Shown here: piece after piece, positions 62,152 to 64,000 of the stretch | How the letters are laid out: every line of letters starts with the position of its first letter | Position numbering within the stretch: position 1 is the stretch's first letter | Assembly: GCA_947494205.1 (NCBI GenBank) | Contig: CANLUH010000013.1 | Location: 46,820-110,819, forward strand | Direction of reading: 5' to 3' | Source of the DNA: an uncultured Flavobacteriaceae bacterium | GTDB lineage: Bacteria; Bacteroidota; Bacteroidia; Flavobacteriales; Flavobacteriaceae | Length of the DNA: 64,000 bases | Notes under the pieces: generated by a model | Database searches by the model: none | Told to the model about the DNA's origin: nothing | Seen by the model: only the letters and a program-made list of their open reading frames with translations | Program-made: the position numbers and the translations under genes

Positions 62152-62781
62152 TTATAATAATTTACTTAAATATGCTTTTCCGTTATGGATAGCTTGTGTT
62201 ACATATTTGTCTTTTTTCTTAAGGATATAATTGGCATAGTCTTGTGTGCCAATCATGTCCATATTATCAGCATAGATTAATGTATTCTTATGAAAATGAG
62301 ATTCTAATAATCTAAAAAGAGGTAAGTACAAGTCTTTCCAACCATCGAGAAATAAGAAATCGATGGGCTTATCATAGTCTTTTAGTGTTTCCATAGCATC
62401 TCCAATTCTTAAATCTACATAATCAGTTAGTCCAGCATCTTTAATATTTTGCGAAGCTTGCTTTGCTTTGTTTCCTAATAATTCTGTTGTAACTACATTT
62501 CCACCATTTTCACGAGCTGCATCTGCTAGATATATGGTAGAAATTCCAAAGGAGGTACCAAACTCTACAATAGTTTTGCAATTATTGTCTACGATTAATT
62601 GGCGTATTGTCGCTCCTTGTTCTTTAGAAATAGGTAGGTAAGCATGCTTAAAGTCTATAGGTTGCATAGGTCTGAAAGCAGATTTTACTAATCCTTTACC
62701 TATACGCATAAAGTCTTTTTTTGCGTCATTATGCAGTACATTTAATGTCTGTTCAACAGTATTGATTTCGTATATATTCAT
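62152..62781 (-). CDS. Class I SAM-dependent O-methyltransferase-like protein
   Basis: 209 residues. KTIVEFGTSFGISTIYLADAA (about 69-89) is the SAM-binding motif I; DLRIGDAMETL, PIDFLFLDGWKDLYLPLF follow as in the catechol/caffeoyl-CoA O-methyltransferase group (metal-binding Asp in FLDGWK). 18 bp upstream of the lipoprotein gene, so co-transcribed. Confidence 0.87.
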   Translation of the reverse strand: MNIYEINTVEQTLNVLHNDAKKDFMRIGKGLVKSAFRPMQPIDFKHAYLPISKEQGATIRQLIVDNNCKTIVEFGTSFGISTIYLADAARENGGNVVTTELLGNKAKQASQNIKDAGLTDYVDLRIGDAMETLKDYDKPIDFLFLDGWKDLYLPLFRLLESHFHKNTLIYADNMDMIGTQDYANYILKKKDKYVTQAIHNGKAYLSKLL

Positions 62782-62878
62782 GTCAGTATTTTTAATTTAA
62801 TAATGGCACAAATGTATAGACGTAACTAAACTATTCGACTATAATAAAAAGGGTAATGACTGTAAAAATGGGAAAGGA

Positions 62879-63757
62879 TTATTTTTCTAACCGAAATTGC
62901 TCTGGTGTAGTTTGAGTTTGTCGCTTAAAATATTTGTAGAAGTTAGTTGTCTCTTCAAAACCCGATTTATAAGCAATTTCTTTAATGGATAATTTGGTGT
63001 TGAGTAATAAGCGTTTAATCTGTTTAGTACATATTTCATCAATAAATGCTTTGGCAGATTTATGGACAATACTTTTTGTTACTGTATTTAAGGTTTTTGT
63101 ACTAATACCCATTTGGTCTGCATAATCCTTAACTTTTGTGGTTTTATCCACGCTTTTTTCTACTAAGTTCTGCAACTCAACAAACTCTTTTAAGTACTTC
63201 TTTTCAATATTAAGTTTCTCGTCTTTTTCTTTTAGTCTAAGTAGATGTGTAGTTAATATGTGTAATTCATTTCTTATAACACTTAATGAGTGGTCATCAT
63301 TTACAGAGAAGTATTCATTTTCTATACGTTTTATAAGTTGGTTAACGGTATCAAAATTTGTGTTGTTTAGCTGTAATTTTGGTACACTTAAAAGTTCGTT
63401 AAATAAAAGCATTGTTTTTTGTGCTTCCATTTTTTCAAGGAAACTTACCAAAAATTCATTAGTGAAAATGAGAAGATAACCCTTTAAAGTTTTGCTTTTG
63501 AAAAACTTATGGATTTGATCTTTTCTTATAGTTAGTAATGTCCCTCTTTTGCATTTATAATCTGTAAAGTCAATGGTATGATAGCCTTGTCCTTTTTCTA
63601 TAAATAAGAGGATGTAAAATTCAACTTTATGATGATTCTCAATAGAATGGTCTAAGCCAGTACGCTGATATAATTCCTCAATTTTAATAATGTCAAATTG
63701 AGATTTTAAATTTTGCTGATTTTGAAATTTTATATGTTTTGGACTTTCCCTTTTCAT
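62879..63757 (-). CDS. AraC family transcriptional regulator
   Basis: 292 residues from the ATG at 63757; the longer frame would start at a TTG at 63775. Cupin sensor (ENHHKVEFYILLFIEKGQGYHTIDF) and two HTH motifs: TTKVKDYADQMGISTKTLNTVTKS and LSIKEIAYKSGFEETTNFYKYFKRQTQTTPEQF. The same arrangement as 21680-22543. It lies upstream of the methyltransferase-lipoprotein pair, its likely target. Confidence 0.9.
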   Translation of the reverse strand: MKRESPKHIKFQNQQNLKSQFDIIKIEELYQRTGLDHSIENHHKVEFYILLFIEKGQGYHTIDFTDYKCKRGTLLTIRKDQIHKFFKSKTLKGYLLIFTNEFLVSFLEKMEAQKTMLLFNELLSVPKLQLNNTNFDTVNQLIKRIENEYFSVNDDHSLSVIRNELHILTTHLLRLKEKDEKLNIEKKYLKEFVELQNLVEKSVDKTTKVKDYADQMGISTKTLNTVTKSIVHKSAKAFIDEICTKQIKRLLLNTKLSIKEIAYKSGFEETTNFYKYFKRQTQTTPEQFRLEK

Positions 63758-63862
63758 TTTTGAAATTACAAACAATGGCTTTAGCTATGGTTAGTACTAG
63801 AATTAAAAAGCATTAATTTTCGATTAAGCACTTAGACAATTGTTTTATTTTTCACTTTTAAA

Positions 63863-63946
63863 GCCAAATTTAAAAATTTGGCGGTCTTCGAAAAATAAGG
63901 ATTTATCTTTTAATTTATACACGTCTTAAGTTAGCATTTTAATAAA
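63863..63946. repeat. Terminal intergenic repeat with hairpin
   Basis: GCCAAATTTAAAAATTTGGC (63863-63882), a 9-bp hairpin, followed by AATAAGGATTTATCTTTT and then CTTAAGTTAGCATTTTAATAAA's 22-base segment (63925-63946), identical to 58441-58462 at the end of an SMI1-like gene. The surrounding 63758-64000 holds no convincing gene. Confidence 0.6.
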
Positions 63947-64000
63947 AACACTAAATTAAGATATATAAATAAGAAAGCACAAAAGAGAGGATTAAGGTTA

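Noticed and set aside
63947..64000. Minus-strand open frame ending at the right edge, as a possible partial gene
   Set aside because: Only about 20 low-complexity hydrophobic residues are visible and no domain can be recognised.

Overview
The window is AT-rich chromosomal DNA that looks like a member of the Flavobacteriaceae (Bacteroidota). The grounds are: promoter -7 boxes of the TAnnTTTG type with an upstream TTG, in place of sigma70 boxes; almost no Shine-Dalgarno sequences; Bacteroidota-type lipoproteins; a type IX secretion sorting domain; a TonB receptor next to HmuY; DUF families typical of the phylum; and small flavobacterial intergenic repeats. I cannot name genus or species. No phage, insertion sequence, CRISPR array, rRNA or tRNA was seen; the only stable RNA is tmRNA.

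Layout. 1-705: 5' part of a GH8 glycosidase. 781-8077: complete tryptophan operon trpEGDCFBA on the minus strand, with promoter, an 18-residue leader peptide holding three Trp codons, an attenuator, and small repeats in every gap. 8131-13066: an orphan ORF, a MarR-YceI pair with its operator, two thioredoxin-fold proteins, two rhodaneses and a divergent pair of small DNA-binding-type proteins. 13068-20791: a GntR-type sensor with an aldose epimerase, divergent from three lipoprotein glycosidases (GH63/37-like, GH36-like, GH20) across a 24-bp operator. 20909-27178: a lipoprotein, two regulators (AraC, Crp), redox enzymes and a stand-alone type II thioesterase. 27256-35757: an iron/heme region: TonB receptor and HmuY on one strand, and on the other DUF6607, ankyrin, DUF2271 and a PepSY-flavoreductase fusion, followed by a Fur-family gene. 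35970-40930: coiled-coil membrane protein, tmRNA, a saccharopine/alanine dehydrogenase-like enzyme and a TlpA-type lipoprotein. 41071-46361: a seven-gene operon of small membrane proteins that includes a Coq4-like protein, a winged-helix regulator, and two matching 19-bp palindromes that define a small regulon. 46508-50201: small proteins and a type IX-secreted pair. 50312-54105: esterase, CDGSH protein, membrane proteins (one split by a -1 frameshift) and kdsA. 54253-60651: an accessory array of SMI1/KNR4-like and hypothetical genes separated by repeated spacers. 60682-63757: a lipoprotein with duplicated ABM and SnoaL domains, an O-methyltransferase and an AraC regulator.

The strongest observations are the trp attenuator, in which an 8-base antiterminator overlaps the leader stop codon; the paired TACTTTG-N5-CAAAGTA palindromes around the winged-helix regulator; the heme locus with its uncharacterised partner genes; a Coq4-type metal motif in a lineage that normally uses menaquinone; the GGGAAAA -1 shift site; and a CAGTNNN heptamer repeat family. 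All functional calls come from reading the sequence; no database search was run.
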